From positions 61,823-125,822 of the forward strand of contig JAIQDT010003584.1 of assembly GCA_021521415.1 (NCBI GenBank): a DNA stretch of 64,000 bases. Direction: 5' to 3'. This document shows, in pieces, positions 33,930 to 46,304 of the stretch. Position numbers and translations under genes: made by a program. The notes below the pieces were generated by a model. That model worked only from the letters and a program-made list of their open reading frames with translations, did not search any database and was not told the DNA's origin. Each line of letters opens with the position of its first letter. Position 1 is the first letter of the stretch. This DNA is from Bidens hawaiensis (taxonomy: Eukaryota > Streptophyta > Magnoliopsida > Asterales > Asteraceae).

Positions 33930-35973
33930 CTCAGTGTCATTGTAACAAAAAACAGTTTCAAATAGTACCTTCCACTTATATAATTTTCTAGTCCTAACAA
34001 TCTTGGAATTTTGTTAGCAAACACCTCTTGGTCATCCTTTTGTTTGAAAATATTTTTGGTATGTTAATTGGATTTTAGTTATCATATTACTGAAAATTTT
34101 GAACAAAAATTTGAAAAGATTTAGACCTGAGAGTGAAATCCTTAGATCTGATGAAAACAGATGGATTAAACCAATATCTAAACTCAAAACAAATCAAAAT
34201 CAATGAAGATCTAAGAAACTCGTTTCAGCTCTGAATTATGAAAATGCCACTGCTGGAATAGTACCATTATGTAACTCGTGCCGCAATTAGTTGTAACATC
34301 TGCAAATCTGAATGTAGCAACAACAAAATCACCCAAGTACCCTTGTTACATGTTCTTAAATTAACTGATCAGCAAGCAATCTGCCACTACACAAGAGCTG
34401 TAAATTTTACCAATTTACCCTTTAAAAAATAGTGCAACAACCTATATATATTAATTATCAGCAAACTTTTGTCCGAAACACAATGTCAATATCTTTTTTG
34501 ACTTGTGGCAAATGTTCGGTATTAACACTATGCATCAACAACAACATTACTAAAATTCCATTGCTACAACAACTGTTCGTGAAAATCACTATGCTAGGTG
34601 TTCGAAACTCAAAAGTCTATGAATAAGTTGCTATATGTTCATGAGTGATTATTAACTGTTCAAGAATGTATTCAGTTGTCAACAACTCGTGAATTAGTTC
34701 TAACTGATCAATAATGCTTTAAGACTGATGTGCCCCTACAATTTTTTGTGCAGCAACAACTGTTAGAGATTAACGTTCTAACTGTAGCTACAACAACCCT
34801 TAAAAGAGATGAAATGACCATTTTGCCCCTGCTGCAACAACTTATGCGATCTGATTTGTGCAGCAACAGCTGTGTTGTGCATCAATCTGCTCAAAGACTT
34901 TATTAACATGTGCTCTTTTATCAGCTCGTGTATCTGCAGTAGTACTCATATCATTCAGCAGCTAATTTGTGTACGCAGCTAAATAATGAGCAACATAAAA
35001 CTGTCCTCCACACTCTATGTACTCATGAATAACCAATAACATTCAACATATGCTCGTAATGGACTCACATAAAAAATACTCATGGTCAAACTGACCCGTT
35101 TCGGCATGTTGAAACTGAAATTGCAGCTTGTAAGCTTCTCAACCCGTATACTTTACTAATGCTCATGAATCGTTAAGTTTTTGCAACTTTTTTTCAAATT
35201 TAGAAACTACCCCTTTATGCAAACCGATCTACACCTTTGAACCTTTAATTTCAATTACAAGTACCCCTAAATCGTTTGTTTTTATATTATATGTTCGTGA
35301 AGTTATTAGGAAATTTGTACGATAACATCAACCCTATTACTTCAAGGCCAACACACTGTACTAACTGTTCACTCACAACCATAACTGCTTAGGAATTAAC
35401 TGAACATTGACTAACATCACACCAACAAAAACATTTCAACTCATGAACATGCTGCTGTTAGTAACTTTAATTGTTCATGAAGTTTCATATCATCAACAAC
35501 TCTGTACTCACGAATAAAAAATCAGCTTTCAAACACTTATATAACGTTTTCCCAAAATTTGAACATATGAGCCCTAATATTTTTAGATATGAGAGTAAAC
35601 ACTTTTATACACGAAATTAATCATTTAAATCTCATCAAATCATCTCTAGCTCATCATTTTATCATAAATCATTCATTCATTTTAACTAACATTCAGATAT
35701 AGAACATAAAATATAAACGAATTTAACTTTAAGGAAACCTATAAATGTGGATCTGGACGAGTTAGAGCATATAAACGTGAAATTGATGTCGAATCTTCGA
35801 ACTAATCATCAACTCAAGTATCAATTCACAGAATCATCTTCAAATCATCAAATTTCATCTAAATCCATGCAAAAACCCACAAAACTTCAACGAATTTCAA
35901 ATTTAACGTCCATGGCGGATTCAAGAGCGAATTGAATTCAATTCACCGGTTACTCGGAACAAATCGATAACCT
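33930..35973 (-). other. Copia 5' untranslated leader
   Basis: About 2 kb between the primer-binding site and gag with no coding signal. It is rich in gcaacaac/gttgttgc and gttcatga words in many places. Confidence 0.55.
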
Positions 35974-35985
35974 GCTCTGATACCA
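35974..35985 (-). other. Primer-binding site (tRNA-iMet) of the copia element
   Basis: Minus strand TGGTATCAGAGC, the standard complement to the 3' end of initiator tRNA-Met, two bases inside the LTR end. Confidence 0.88.
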
Positions 35986-35987
35986 AT

Positions 35988-36419
35988 TGACAGAACCGAG
36001 CCTTGGTGCGGAAGCGGGTGAAACGGTGATAAACGAGCTTAGATATAGGATCGAATCATCCTACTTGTATTCACTATTGAAAGGAAATAAGGGACGGATG
36101 TGGAGAGTTAGATTCCATTAACAATCAAGATGAACAGTTGTAATCGAAACACAAATAGAAAGATGCAGTAGTTTAATTTTTTAACCGAATGATTTACATG
36201 AAGAACACTCATACATACATAATTATAAACGCTTGGCCACCCGGGGAGAGCTCATCCTTGGGTGGAAACTCTCAAAACATGAAAATATCACACATGCACA
36301 TGAATAAACAAATGACCAAATTCATCTATTTATATAAGTCTTATGCTTTGGTCTTCACACCACCCGTCTCTTGGATAAGACCAATGAAATGATATAAAGT
36401 ATAATAAAATCCAAATAAT
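35988..36419 (-). repeat. 5' LTR of the copia element, truncated by insertion
   Basis: On the minus strand it ends ...GGTTCTGTCA just before the primer-binding site, with a TATA-like CTTATATAAATAG near 36330-36345. At 36420 it is cut by the start of a Ty3/gypsy LTR, so only its last 432 bp are in the window. Confidence 0.75.
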
Positions 36420-37562
36420 TGTCACACCCCGACTAGGTAATTGCGAAAACGTAATACGGGAATGTAACAGATAACTCTTGTATCTACAACATTGTTTATA
36501 AAGAAATTCAACAAACTAATTTACATCATATTACATTGGTTGGTAATAAGTTTACAAACTAGGTGAAAAACACATAACCAGTTCTTAGGTTTCTTATTCA
36601 GTACTATGTACTTGCATCCATTTACAGCGATTCAACTTCAGATTTTAACACTGAGCACGTAGCAATCATTCCAACTTTGGCTCACCTTAAAAGCACGTTA
36701 AAACATGTCAACTACGTCTAGTTGGTGAGTTTCACGAGTACGAACAAAAATTAGTATATGAGTTCATAAAGTTCACAGTATGTATGTAAGTGTATGCATG
36801 ATGTTTTTATACTAAGCCACAAGTGAAACCGAAACGAGCTAAAAAACATGGCCACCCCTGCCCATGCACTCGCGTTGGCATTTAACAGCAACTTTTCCCT
36901 AAGTATGTACTACGTCTAACACCACATAGCATAATGTAATAAGTTTAAATGACAATGTGCAACTGGGTTAACATGTTCTGGCATACCCCTCCGGCCCTGT
37001 CAGTTGGATTTGTCAAACCGATAGTACTGTCCACACGCCACCGGCACGAAGTTAATCACTTGTGTTTGTGGGGACTTTCAAGTGTTAGTACTTAGATAAT
37101 TCACATCATCACAAGTTTTCAAGTATATACGTATATGTAAACGAGTGTTTTTCAGGCCATTATTGTAAAATAAGAAAAACGTACCGACTCGTTGTAAAAA
37201 TCCAAAATATTTTCACGGATTGCTTAGAACATGTCATATAAGTGTTTTATAAATCTTTTTCGGCTTTACGGATGCTACAATTCTCGTTTTGATGTTAACG
37301 ATTGCATTTAAACTCATAGCGTATCAATAAACGAAATCTTTTTCGTTTAAATAGTTTTAAACGTACTGGGGCCTAAATATCAATATGTTAGCCACTATAA
37401 TATATATATACATATATATAACTCATATATGATCCCTCGGTATACATACGGTTCATAATCACTATCAGTCGGTTACTCGTTTAATCGCTACGATTTAACT
37501 AATTAATCGTTTACTCACTACGTAATGAATAAGGTATACCTCGTTTTATCACGAATGTCACA
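36420..37562 (-). repeat. 3' LTR of Ty3/gypsy element E2
   Basis: Plus-strand ends are TGTCACACCCCG and GAATGTCACA (TG..CA); length 1143 bp. It is followed by a pyrimidine tract, the polypurine tract on the minus strand. The 5 bp outside its left end are ataat. Confidence 0.85.
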
Positions 37563-37575
37563 TTCTCCCCCAGTT
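37563..37575 (-). other. Polypurine tract of E2
   Basis: Plus strand ttctcccccagtt, i.e. minus-strand AACTGGGGGAGAA directly before the 3' LTR. Confidence 0.7.
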
Positions 37576-37579
37576 AAGA

Positions 37580-39454
37580 AATTTCGTTCCCAAAATTTGA
37601 TCTGTCAATGGTTTTCTTTTTAGGAAACAGGTGAGGGTATTTCTTTCGGAATTCTTCCTTTCATTCCTAAGTAAATTCGGGTTCTCGTTGCGAGTTCCAT
37701 AGAACTTTTACCAATGAGATTTTGTCGTGCCGTGACTGTTTGGTTTTCCTGTCCACAATTTCTACTGGTTCTTCTACAAACTTTAGATTTTCATTCACCT
37801 GAACATCTTCCAGTGGTACTATTGTCGTCTCATCAGTCAGACACTTTTTCAGATTCGATACATGAAATACATCGATAGTGCTCAGTTCTAAGGGTAGTTT
37901 TAGTCGGTAGGCTACATGACCAATTTTAGCAACAATATAGAAAGGTCCATTGTATCTCGGGGCTAATTTAGCGGTCTTTCCAAAACTTATAACACCTTTC
38001 CAGGGGGACATTTTCAGAAAAACTTTGTCGCCAATTTCAAAACATAACGGGTTTCTAGGAACATCGGCATAGCTTTTTTGTCTGTCACGGGCTGCTTTTA
38101 GTTTTTGTTTAATTTTATGAATCTTATCGGTTGTTTCTTGAATCAAGTCAGATCTTTAAGTTTGAGTATCACCCACTTCTGTCCAACAAAGTGGCGATCT
38201 ACATTTTCTCCCATATAATGCTTCATAAGGAGCTGCTTGTATGCTACTGTGGTAGTTGTTATTGTACGAGAACTAAATGAGAGGGAGTTGTTGATCCTAG
38301 TTCCCTTTGAAATCCAGTACACAAGCTCAAAGTAAGTCTTCTAAGGTTTGAATTGTTCATTTGGATTGGCCATCTGTTTGGGGGTGGTAAGCGGTACTCA
38401 GGTCTATTCGGGTTCCCAGAGCTTCTTGAACTGCTTGCCAAAAACGTGAAGTAAAATGACTGTCTCGGTCTGAGATAATCGAAAGTGGTACTCCGTGTCG
38501 GGATAGAATTTCATCAATGTAAATTTGGGTGAGTTTTTCGGTAGTGTAGTTGTTACGAATCGGAATGAAGTGTTCGATCTACGATAACCCAAATTACATT
38601 ATGTCCTCGAGAGGTTTTGGGAAGGTGTGTTACGAAGTCCATGCTAATTTGTTCCCATTTCCATTGTGGGATTTCGGGTTGTTGTAACATTCCCGAAGGC
38701 TTTTGGTGTTCAGCCTTAACACGAGCACAAGTCACGCGTTAACTTACATATGTGGCTATATCCTTCTTCATACCAGGCCACCAATCAAATTATTTAACGT
38801 CTTTATACATTTTATCGGTACCTGGATGAATAGAATATTTGGACTTGTGCGCTTCATCAAGAATCAATTCTCGAAGATCATGATGTGTCGGGATCCATAC
38901 TCGATTTTTGACTTAATATATTTCATCAATTTTCTTTTCTAAGTTATTTTTGTTCACGTGCAATTCTTCCTTTTCTAATTGATCTTCTTTTAAGGCTTCG
39001 TCTTGAGCAACGCGAGTTTGTTCGAAAGGCTATTCTGGACAATCATTCCAAGTGCCCGTACTCTTAGGGGTTCAATTCGTTCCTTTCGACTTAATGCATC
39101 AGCTACTATATTGGCCTTACCCGGATGGTATTTAATTTCACAGTCATAGTCATTTAACAGTTCTACCCATCTTCTTTGCCTCATGTTCAGCTCTTTCTGA
39201 TCAAATATGTGTTGTAGGCTTTTGTGGTCCGTATAAATGGTACATTTGGTGCCGTACAAGTAGTGTCTCCAGATTTTCAATGCAAAAATAACTGCTCCCA
39301 ATTCTAGATAATGAGTTGTATAGTTCTTCTCATGTACTTTTAATTGTCGGGAGGCATGTGCTATTACTTTTTTCCATTGCATCAGTACGCATCCTAAACC
39401 TTTACGAGATGCGTCACAATAGACTACCAAGTCATCAGTTACATTTGGAAGACT
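37580..39454 (-). pseudogene. E2 gypsy pol 3' part: RNase H, integrase, chromodomain-like tail
   Basis: Minus strand, in order: RNase H (39430-38990: [42 protein letters not shown]), integrase pieces (38735-38259: [26 protein letters not shown], a zinc-binding and core fragment) and the integrase C-terminus with chromodomain-like end (38146-37667: [38 protein letters not shown]). This is the Tekay/Del chromovirus type. Several stops and frameshifts break it. It stops abruptly at about 39454 inside the N-terminus of RNase H, where a LINE fragment in the opposite direction begins. Confidence 0.85.
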
Positions 39455-40190
39455 TAATGGTAGTGTTTGTGATAAAGGTACTCGGATTATTGTGGGGTGG
39501 AATACGGATTTGGTTGATCTAATGTTTATTGATTATTCGAACCAGGTTCTTCACGTTCAGTTAAGTTTAAGTTGGATAATAAGGCGATGTATCGTTCTTT
39601 CGTGTATGCTGAAAATTGTTATTTGAAAAGAAGGGAGTTATGGCATAATCTTGCAGTTCATAAACATTTCACTCGTGGTAAACCTTGGGCTTTACTTGGA
39701 GATTTTAATTGTGCTCTTAATTTGGAAGACAGCTTACATGGTTCTTCCAAAATATCCACTGGGATGCTTGATTTTCGTGCTTGTGTTAAGAACATTGAAG
39801 TTGAGGATATAAATGGGGTCGGGCTCCAATTCACTTGGAACAATAAACCGAGAGCGGGTATGGGTCTTTTCAAAAAGCTTGATAGGGTGATGGGAAACTC
39901 TAAATTCATGGATATTTTTAATGATTCAACGGCGGTGTTCCTTCCATACCGGATTTCAGACCACTCTCCATGTTTATTGAAATTCCCCTCTCTTATTAAA
40001 GGTAAGCCTAAACCATTTAAATTCCCTAATTTCTTAATTGGTAAACCGGGTTATAATGATATTATTGCTAACGGCTGGAAAATTGAGGTGAATGGTTATT
40101 ACATGTTTCGCGTGGTAAAGAAACTCCAAAACTTAAAACATCCTATCCGTTCTTTGTTGCACCAACAAGGCAATCTCCACAAGAAAGTTA
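39455..40190 (+). mobile_element. Internal fragment of a LINE (endonuclease domain), plus strand
   Basis: Reads [18 protein letters not shown] then the endonuclease ([46 protein letters not shown]), ending at NLHKKV. The protein is very similar to the LINE at 57985-61324. It lacks the ORF2 start, the RT and a poly(A) tail, and both ends fall inside gypsy coding sequence, so it is not a normal insertion. Its frame is open from 39572 to about 40190. Confidence 0.85.
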
Positions 40191-41611
40191 ACTTCTATCG
40201 GCACCCGTATCAAACAAAACTGAAGTATACTGACCGGAAACTAAGAATGTACCTGTTACCACATTCGGATCATGACACGCTTCACCCGATCCTATTACAA
40301 AAGCGCGTCCCCTAGCTGCGTTGGAAGTTGATGCTTGTTCTTGGTTCTGTCTTCTCACTGCACCTTGATTCAGTTTGGGGTAGTATCTACGATAGTGTTC
40401 TGTACGACCACATTCGTATCAGGTATGTAGGTTCAAGGTAGGTGGGGTTTGTTGATTGAGTTGTGGTCGGGTTAGTTGAGGTTGAGGTAGTTGGGTTGGC
40501 TGTTGTGGTCGGTTTACATTATTAGTGGTGGTTCTATAGTTGGGGGCATAATGTCCAGTCCTTCCACACTTGTGACATATTACTGGTTTGCAATCACCCA
40601 CGTGATGAAGATTACATTTCCCACACTTCGGTAACGTTCCTTTATATGTTTCTTCTTTCACATTCGAACTAGTCATGGCATAGTTTCGGGTAATTGGACG
40701 GGCTCGTTTATTTTGAGGGTTCCCTTGCTTCCTAGTCCTATAATCAGGTCGTTTTAAACTCGATGTTTCTCCTGGCATCCTTATCACCTCACTCATCATA
40801 AGGTCAAAAGTAACTACACTAGCCTGAGATACAACACTTTCCAATGTTAGGTGAGCTACCGAGTTAACTATACTCCTAACAGCAGGGGTTAATCCCCAAA
40901 TATAACGTTCGATACGTTTAGCTTCCGGAGTAACTAACAATGGTACTAATCGAGAAAGTTCATTAAAACGGTTTGTACATTCCACGTGATCTGTACCCTT
41001 CATTTCCAAGTTCCACAACTCATGTCATAACATTTGAATTTCAATTTTTGGGCAAAAATGTTCTAGTAAAAGGGTTTTGAGTTTGGCCCATGACATACGT
41101 TTTATAGCATCTTGTCCTCTTATTTGAACCACTGTGTTCCACCACATTAATGCATGATCCAGAAACATACTATTAGCGAATCTGACTATACGATCTGCTG
41201 GACATTTACTAATGTTAATTACGGACTCGGTCTTTTCAATCCATTTCACTAATTCGTTAGGTCCCTCAATACCTTTGAATTCAGTTGGGTTACACGATTT
41301 GAATTTTTGAAACGAATATTCTTTACGTGGGGGTTCTTGGTTATTACGATTGATACTGGTATTTGGTTGAGCATTAACGTTTGTAGTTTTGTTGGTAGTC
41401 AGGATTGGTGTTGAATTCGTGACTTACCGGTGTTCAAAACGGGTTTAGGGTTCCTAACAAAATTAACAGTCGGGAGAGTATTGTTATTATTTATAACATT
41501 TTCAATAGTCAGCGGGGTAGTAACGCCCGGGGCTACATTAGTATCCGGCGGCGGTATATTGTCAGTGGCCATAGTGGTGCTCGAGGGTTGATTAACCGTA
41601 TTGTTGGGCAC
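40191..41611 (-). pseudogene. E2 gypsy gag and protease start
   Basis: Minus strand: Asn/Thr/Pro-rich N-part (41611-41399), the retrotransposon gag domain (41249-41025: FANSMFLDHALMWWNTV; 41018-40419: RFNELSRLVPLLVTPEAKRIERYIWGL), then CGKCNLHHVGDC and CHKCGRTGHYAPNY knuckles. The last Cys of the second is Tyr. Beyond the frame end a worn third part leads into the aspartic protease motif DTGADR at 40194-40211. The sequence breaks immediately after this motif. Frameshifts occur near 41020 and 40420. Confidence 0.82.
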
Positions 41612-43169
41612 GTATGCCTGAAGTGACTTGTGCTACAATTGTTGGTATCACTACTTGTAGTTGACGAGCAATCATTGCAGCCACTTTCGCCTCAGATAAA
41701 GAGTTAGTTTTCTTTGGGGCTATTCTATAACAATAACCAGATATATAATAATCAATACCGTTTCCCTTATAATAAGCACAATATCATGATATTACAAATC
41801 ACAAACACACAACTATGCCAAAGAACACGTTTGTATTACCCATAATCATTAGTGTACATATGCATCTCAAATTTTAGTGCATAGGCTTAACCTGGTATAG
41901 GCCAGCGCTTGAATATGCGTATCAAAATTTGTCACTAAGTGACATATAGACTTAACCCGATAAGGGACAGTGCTTGTAATAATGCTAAACCGTAAACAGT
42001 TCCCAAGTCAGCCAAACATGCTACTACAAAATGCTGCATGGGATGTCAAAAGACTATATACAACCAACTATACTACTAGTGTTCTACTTATACATATGTA
42101 CAAGATAGACCAACCACGCAATAACAGCTATTATAGCTACAATGATCGTCCTATCAATCCATAGATGAAATTCCAGCTGATCCAAATGCCACCGGAAACC
42201 AGCGTTCGATCTCCTCACATCTCTCATGTTTTGGTGGAGGTACCAAACATCTTATGGGGTTTCTTGTCTGAATTGAATAAGATCGTTTATTGATGTTGTG
42301 TGGCCTAATACTTGGTCGTTTATCACTCCTAACCAATTAGAGTCAGACATGGGAGGTGATTCCTGGATAGGGATTGCTACACCTCAGGCAGGGACATGTA
42401 TCTCGGTGACCTGTACTCGTGAAGTCTCTCCCCTATGATAATTCGAACGGGGTGGGGATAGGGTGCGCTCAGGTGGGTGTACGGAAATGCGAGCAGTCTG
42501 GTGGGTCCTGTGAGTAAGCGTGGGTGGTGAAACATGGTGTACATGAGATGTAGGGGATCTTGCTGGGGTCCGATAGGCACTTGTGGCTCCCTCTCCTACA
42601 TCATTCCTGGGGATTCCCTAGGGGGATAGGTGTCACAACGATAGCCCAATAGGTCGGGTTAATCTGAAGGTACCTCGTGCGGGACCACAACATTACCTAA
42701 AATCTCATTCGCCTCGTCCTCTTCCGGATCCTCCCCGGATTCCTCTTCTGGGTCTTCGTATTCCTCATGTAGCACCGGTGCTTCTAGAAATAGGCGATTA
42801 GTAGTTCTCGACATGTTTCTACATAAGGGTTTGTAATAAGAATAATATTTTTCAATAATATTAATCATAATATAATATATAAAGATATTCATACACATTA
42901 GCAAAGATAATTGTTTAATTACATATATATTTATCTAATATTATATTTTATACACACATGTTACTTATTTTACCTACTAGATTGTTCAACGACTTTTTCT
43001 CGAATTCCCACGTACAAGCAAGTCCGTTATTACGTTCCGGACCATAATAACCCACTTGCCCATTCGAGTTCATCCCGAGAATCATCGGTATATATATTAT
43101 TTAGTATTATTTAATTTCAGAGCTAATCTAGCCTACGGTTATATTAGGGTATCCTAAGGGACATCCTAT
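41612..43169 (-). other. E2 gypsy N-terminal gag region and leader
   Basis: Short open stretches on the minus strand (42904-42659: MSRTTNRLFLEAPVLHEEYEDPEEESGEDPEED; 42580-42377) probably belong to the 5' end of the E2 polyprotein. The rest is non-coding. No primer-binding site or 5' LTR is found before the sequence is cut at 43170 by a copia LTR. Confidence 0.5.
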
Positions 43170-44892
43170 TGTTGGAATCGATCTGCCCAAGACACATATT
43201 TGGGTTGATGTGGCTAGTACGTTATGATCTAAGTCGGGTCATACCCAATAACAAGCTAGAAAAACACCACGATATTTATTATTAGATATGATCTAGTTAA
43301 TAAATATCAACACTTATGATATTTGGAAAATGGTTTTCTAAATATTTTACGCTTGTGTGATATAAATATATTATGTGGATAATTTATATTGAGAGATATT
43401 ATTTATTTGGATAAATAATAAGTATGGATAAAATGAAATACACAATTTTGAATCTGGTATTTTCAGCTCTGGCCGAGAACCCTTGGTTGGAAACCATGGT
43501 TCTCGGTCTGGCCGAAAACACCGCGAGACCCGTTCTTGGTTGTACCGAGAACTTATGGTTGTGAAACATAGTTCTCGGTCTTGGCCGAGAACCTGAGGGT
43601 CAAAGGGGAACCATTCTGGTCAAGGGTTGACCTGATTGTTTGGATGTTCATAACCTAGCCATGACCTTGTGTATATTGAAGTAATGTGTTGTGGTTTATT
43701 CAATTTGATTGTAATATTCATTATTCGGGTTTGTAATCTATTTATTTATTTCAATTTGGTTTGTAATAATAAGTAGAATAGTTGTATTTCTTTTACTAGA
43801 AAAATGTATTAGGATATATTTTGTAAAAGAAGATGCAACTACATTACCATTTCGGTTTTGGGCCATGATGGACCTAATAGTCCACTATGGGAGTTAAGCC
43901 CAATGGCCCAAGCCCACAAGAGGCCTAAGGAAGAAAGGAGCTAAAGTTGGAGCCCAAATGGAAGCCCAAATAAAGAGAAAAATCACAACAAAGGGTGGAC
44001 ACTTGAAGCATATGAATGCGGAGTCAAGTGGGAGTTCACCAATCAAACACCTTGTGTCATGCTCGTCCGTTAGGAGAGACCTTATGACACACTTGTTTCG
44101 GTCAACAAGTGTTGTCAACTTTAGGTGGCTATGGTTATGGACTTGTGATTGTTATTTATGCTTGTGTGGTTGAGTTATGTTTTGTTTTATCACTTTTGGA
44201 TGTTAACAATTAAAATAAACAACTTGCATGAAATTGATTCCTTTGAAATTATTAAGTAACAAATTGGTTTTATTAACTATTAATGATTTAATAATAAAAT
44301 GGGTTTTATTAAAAGAAATTGTGAAAATTGGTTTTCAAAAGGTACATAAATAGTTTTCCAATTTATAATTTTGAAAACTTAAATCCCTTTAAAACAAGTT
44401 GAACAACATCCTTTTAAATGACACTCGAATCACTTGGGAACATAATGTGGGATAAAGGTCACCTAACACATTTAAGAAAATGTGTGATCTTGAGGTGGAT
44501 TTACAATAATTGTGGGATAAAGGTCACCTAACCACTTGTATGTGTAAACTCACACGTGTGTGAAGTAGGACTACTTGATTTGTAAACCATGTGAATAGGG
44601 TCACCGAAGCAAGGCATACAAAGGTGTTGATGGGATTAAACATGCCAACTAAACATATGATGTTTTACTGATCCCATAAAACTAGAAGTTGCAAAGGGTT
44701 GCAATCGTCAAACGTTGACTACCTTGTTAATTTGAGTAGTAGGATAAAGGTCACCTAACTACTATTTAAATATAACGTTGGGTTCTAGATTTTTTTAATC
44801 ACTAATTTTCTTGGAGACATTAAAGGGTATTATCGATTAATACTTTATTAATGATATCGAAAATACTAAATTAAACTTTGTTAAATTTATAG
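43170..44892 (+). mobile_element. 5' LTR and leader of copia element E4
   Basis: Starts TGTTGGAATCGATC, a typical copia LTR start, with cctat as the five bases outside. The LTR has several ggccgagaacc repeats (43470-43600). I could not place the LTR end; no clear tRNA-iMet site is visible before gag. The leader repeats (g)gataaaggtcacctaac three times (about 44451, 44517 and 44744). Confidence 0.6.
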
Positions 44893-45442
44893 ATGGCCGC
44901 AAACAACCCACCGAACGCAATTATCCCACCTGTGCATATCTATCACTGAGATCCATTCTGGATAAGGATCGTCTGAATTACAACAATTTTATGGATTGGT
45001 ATAGAAACTTGAGAATTGTTCTCAAGCAAGAAAATTTTTTGGAGAGATCCTATTCCCGATGGACCTGATGTTAGTGACTTGGATGCCTACAATGGTTGGT
45101 TAAGGTACATCGAGGATTCGGTGCAAGTTTCTTGCCTCATGTTGGGAACAATGATTCCCGAGATCCAAAAGGATTTAGAGAATCATGGGGCATATGACAT
45201 GATCACCCATCTTAAGGAAATGTTCCTTACTCAAGCTAGGGTGGAACGCTTGGTAACGGTTCGAGCGTTTCATGCATGTGGTATGGAAGAAACCCAATCT
45301 GTCTCATCTTATGTGCTTAAGATGAAAAGCCACATTGCTCGGCTTGAACGGCTTAATTGTCCCGTTTCAAAAGAGTTAGCCACGGATATGATCCTAAATG
45401 GCTTAACTAAAAGGTTTGAAACATTCGTTATGAATTATAACA
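44893..45442 (+). pseudogene. E4 copia gag N-terminal part, cut by insertion
   Basis: Starts ATGGCCGCAAACAACCC (MAANNPPNAIIPPVH), shifts frame near 44945 and again near 45030, and then reads openly (PDGPDVSDLDAYNGWLRYIEDS, LGTMIPEIQKDLENHGAYDMI, LKMKSHIARLERLNCPVSKE, ILNGLTKRFETFVMNYNM). This is a UBN2-type copia gag. At 45443 it is interrupted by the LTR of another element, leaving about half of gag. Confidence 0.8.
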
Positions 45443-46304
45443 TGTAAGGCCCTGTACCCGGTAGCCCTACTTTAACGTCGAATATACTCACAAACACAGT
45501 TCTTACAATCAGAGTTACTTAAAACTTTCGCAGAAACGTTATCTTAAAGCATTCATTACAAAACATTAAATCGTTTCTTTGATACCATAACACAAAACAT
45601 TATATTCAAAACATCATTTCTTCCATCTTCAGATGCCAGCCCTTCAATCCATGCCATGTGCCATCCTCATGCTAGTTCTTTGGTTCGAATACCTGCGTGC
45701 ATACTAAAACTCAGCTACGCTGAGTGAGTTCTAGTTAATCAAGAAACTTATCATACAACCACTACATGCATTATATACGTATTCGAAGACACATAGCCCA
45801 CTATCTGACCTGCTCACCTTACCACTTAACCTCTTATTTACCCCTAAATCTTAGCCACTTTAATAACGAATATTGTTATGCCACTTTAATAAAGAATAAC
45901 GTTATGCCACTTTGCCACTTTAATAACGAATAACGTTATGGCACTTTAACACTCTTACTAGACCCTATCCACTTCTATCACACTCTACTTCTACTTATCT
46001 ATAACACACTTCCTATCAGTTCATTATTTACGTAATAAACAAGTCACATCATAGCATTTATACCCACTAATAACTCCTAGACAATCTCTATCCTTTACGA
46101 TACGTGCAATATCCGAAGATCGTTCACGCACCGAAAAGCATTATGTAATAGCTACCTCGTATAACATCTATAGCATACACTTACCACTTAAGGTAAGTGT
46201 ATTCACACTTCACATCGAGTATGCACACAGCCCCGAAAACATAACAAGGAAATGGGGCTAGAAACTCACCTGAACTCAGCTTCTTTCTCCGATAATCATT
46301 CCTT

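Noticed and set aside
15334..36419. One intact Sirevirus bounded by the two LTRs
   Set aside because: The LTRs do not match each other and most of pol is absent.
41636..41650. TTGGTATCA word as a primer-binding site for E2
   Set aside because: It is on the plus strand, opposite to the element, and lacks the GAGC continuation.
43469..43600. Repeated ggccgagaacc words as a small gene or hairpin RNA
   Set aside because: They lie within a copia LTR and are too irregular to support a separate feature.
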